Of a stretch of DNA of 7,277 nucleotides, positions 6,635-7,277 are shown piece by piece. Under the pieces are notes generated by a model. The model searched no databases. It was not told the origin of the DNA and saw nothing but the letters and a program-made list of their open reading frames with translations. The position numbers were made by a program, and so were the translations under genes. How positions within the stretch are numbered: position 1 is the stretch's first letter; every line of letters starts with the position of its first letter. The stretch is taken from NCBI GenBank assembly GCA_003156615.1, contig PMHI01000625.1, positions 17,483-24,759 on the forward strand. The letters run 5' to 3'. This stretch comes from Acidobacteriaceae bacterium. GTDB lineage: Bacteria > Acidobacteriota > Terriglobia > Terriglobales > SbA1.

Positions 6635-6698
6635 TTCACATTTGCCGGGGCTCAAGGGAGTCGCCGGTACTCATGGGCGTCACGATGTACTAGCCTGA

Positions 6699-6711
6699 CA
6701 AGCAGTGCTTG
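6699..6711. repeat. Short perfect palindrome downstream of acetolactate synthase
   Basis: CAAGCA-G-TGCTTG is a perfect 13-bp inverted repeat, in the 151-bp gap between acetolactate synthase and the D-lactate dehydrogenase remnant. There is no T tract on either side, so it is not a typical intrinsic terminator. Function unknown. Confidence 0.3.
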
Positions 6712-6785
6712 ACGCAGATGATCCATTCCAGCGCACTCCATTTGCGATCGTATTCGCTCATGAATGCACCGATCAGAATCCCGTG

Positions 6786-7198
6786 TCACTGTGCATGAGG
6801 AGCGGGTTGGGCCCGCGTCAACTCTTCGAGCGCATACAAGAATGACTCATAGGGGGCGTGGGTCGCGCGCTCCATGCCGACTTCACAGGTCCGGTTCGCG
6901 CACTTCTCCGGCTTCCTCTCGGGTGCGGAACAAGTGAGTTCTTCGTGCTGTAAGCCGCGATCACCCGCAAACGCCCAGCAGGTACTGGTCAACGGATAAA
7001 AGGGCTTCTCTGCCAGTTCCGCGGCAATCTTCTGAGTGTGGTGGCGACAGCGAGGGTATTCATCGAGCACGTCGGGTGCAGAGTGGCCGACCGGGCCTTC
7101 TGTTTCACCTTAAGTTTGGGCAGCAGCACTGCAGGAGGGCCGAGCAGGGCGATCAGATCGTCAGGCAAGGCGGCTGGCGTGCCATCGGATAGGTGATC
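6786..7198 (-). pseudogene. Remnant of FAD-linked D-lactate dehydrogenase (Fe-S oxidoreductase type)
   Basis: On the minus strand, pieces of a large D-lactate dehydrogenase (FAD-linked oxidase fused to a CCG-type Fe-S oxidoreductase, normally over 900 residues) survive in different frames. LPDDLIALLGP (7168-7136) resembles the extreme N terminus. In the same frame, LHPTCS (HPTC at 7078-7067) resembles the cluster-binding segment near the C terminus, so the whole middle is deleted. The frame then changes: ELAEKPFYPLTSTC runs into FAGDRGLQHEELT, with Trp where the second Cys of the usual CCGFAGDRG motif stands. TREEAGEV (6924-6901) is in a third frame. NRTCEVGMERAT and YALEELTRA end the protein at TGA 6788-6786. 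At least two frameshifts plus deletions make it non-functional. A 94-codon open frame (7070-6786) covers the tail but should not be taken as a gene. Each motif is short; the order and spacing of several together support the call. Nothing supportable is seen from 7199 to 7277. Confidence 0.75.
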
Positions 7199-7277
7199 AG
7201 GCGCGCGATCGGGGGTTGCATGAGAACGGAGGGGAGTAAGAGCGTCTGTATTTGGCGAAAAAAAGCACGTGCTGAAG

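Noticed and set aside
6650..6680. Terminator after acetolactate synthase (GAGT...ACTC around a CCGG core).
   Set aside because: The stem is only four pairs and no T tract follows.
6690..6761. A 23-codon minus-strand frame (starts MSEYDRKW, ends HCLSG) between the two broken genes.
   Set aside because: It has no ribosome binding site, no recognisable family, and is short enough to be chance.
6786..7070. A 94-codon cysteine-rich minus-strand frame as an independent small protein.
   Set aside because: Its GDRG and NRTCEVGM motifs are the tail of a D-lactate dehydrogenase, and flanking pieces of the same protein lie in other frames; it is part of a pseudogene.

Overview
This is a bacterial chromosomal segment of moderate GC (roughly 55-57% by eye), with tightly packed plus-strand genes and good Shine-Dalgarno sites. 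No gene fixes the taxonomy. The protein styles (a LutB with an Asn-Gly-Ser-Cys second cluster motif, and an acetolactate decarboxylase with an added N-terminal domain) make me lean towards a soil-type lineage such as Acidobacteriota, but that is a weak inference. I see no insertion sequence, CRISPR array, rRNA or tRNA.

Layout. (1) Positions 1-3012 hold an operon: the 3' end of lutA, then lutB, lutC and a gene of the acetoacetate decarboxylase superfamily. lutA/lutB and lutB/lutC overlap as ATGA. The decarboxylase-like gene has its own near-perfect ribosome binding site. A hairpin followed by a T-rich stretch directly after its stop closes the operon. (2) Positions 3050-6634 hold a second same-strand group: an alpha-acetolactate decarboxylase (budA/alsD type) with an N-terminal ribbon-helix-helix-like domain, a fumarylacetoacetate hydrolase (FAH) family enzyme, and a catabolic acetolactate synthase (alsS/budB type) broken into two reading frames by one extra base near 6073. 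A perfect 7-bp inverted repeat lies just upstream of the decarboxylase. (3) Positions 6786-7198, minus strand, hold a decayed remnant of an FAD-linked D-lactate dehydrogenase with its Fe-S oxidoreductase tail. Only a short N-terminal piece and the C-terminal end are left, in several frames.

How it fits together. The theme is lactate and pyruvate. LutABC oxidises L-lactate to pyruvate. The FAH-family enzyme may release pyruvate from an acylpyruvate-type compound (inference). Acetolactate synthase would condense two pyruvates to acetolactate, which the decarboxylase turns into acetoin, a neutral overflow product. The acetoacetate decarboxylase-like protein has the Schiff-base lysine motif, but its substrate is unknown. 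As sequenced, the synthase is interrupted and the nearby D-lactate dehydrogenase is dead, so the acetoin branch may be decaying, or the synthase break may be a sequencing error.

The most novel feature is the predicted fusion of a DNA-binding-type ribbon-helix-helix domain to an acetolactate decarboxylase, with a candidate palindromic operator 27 bp upstream of its own start codon.
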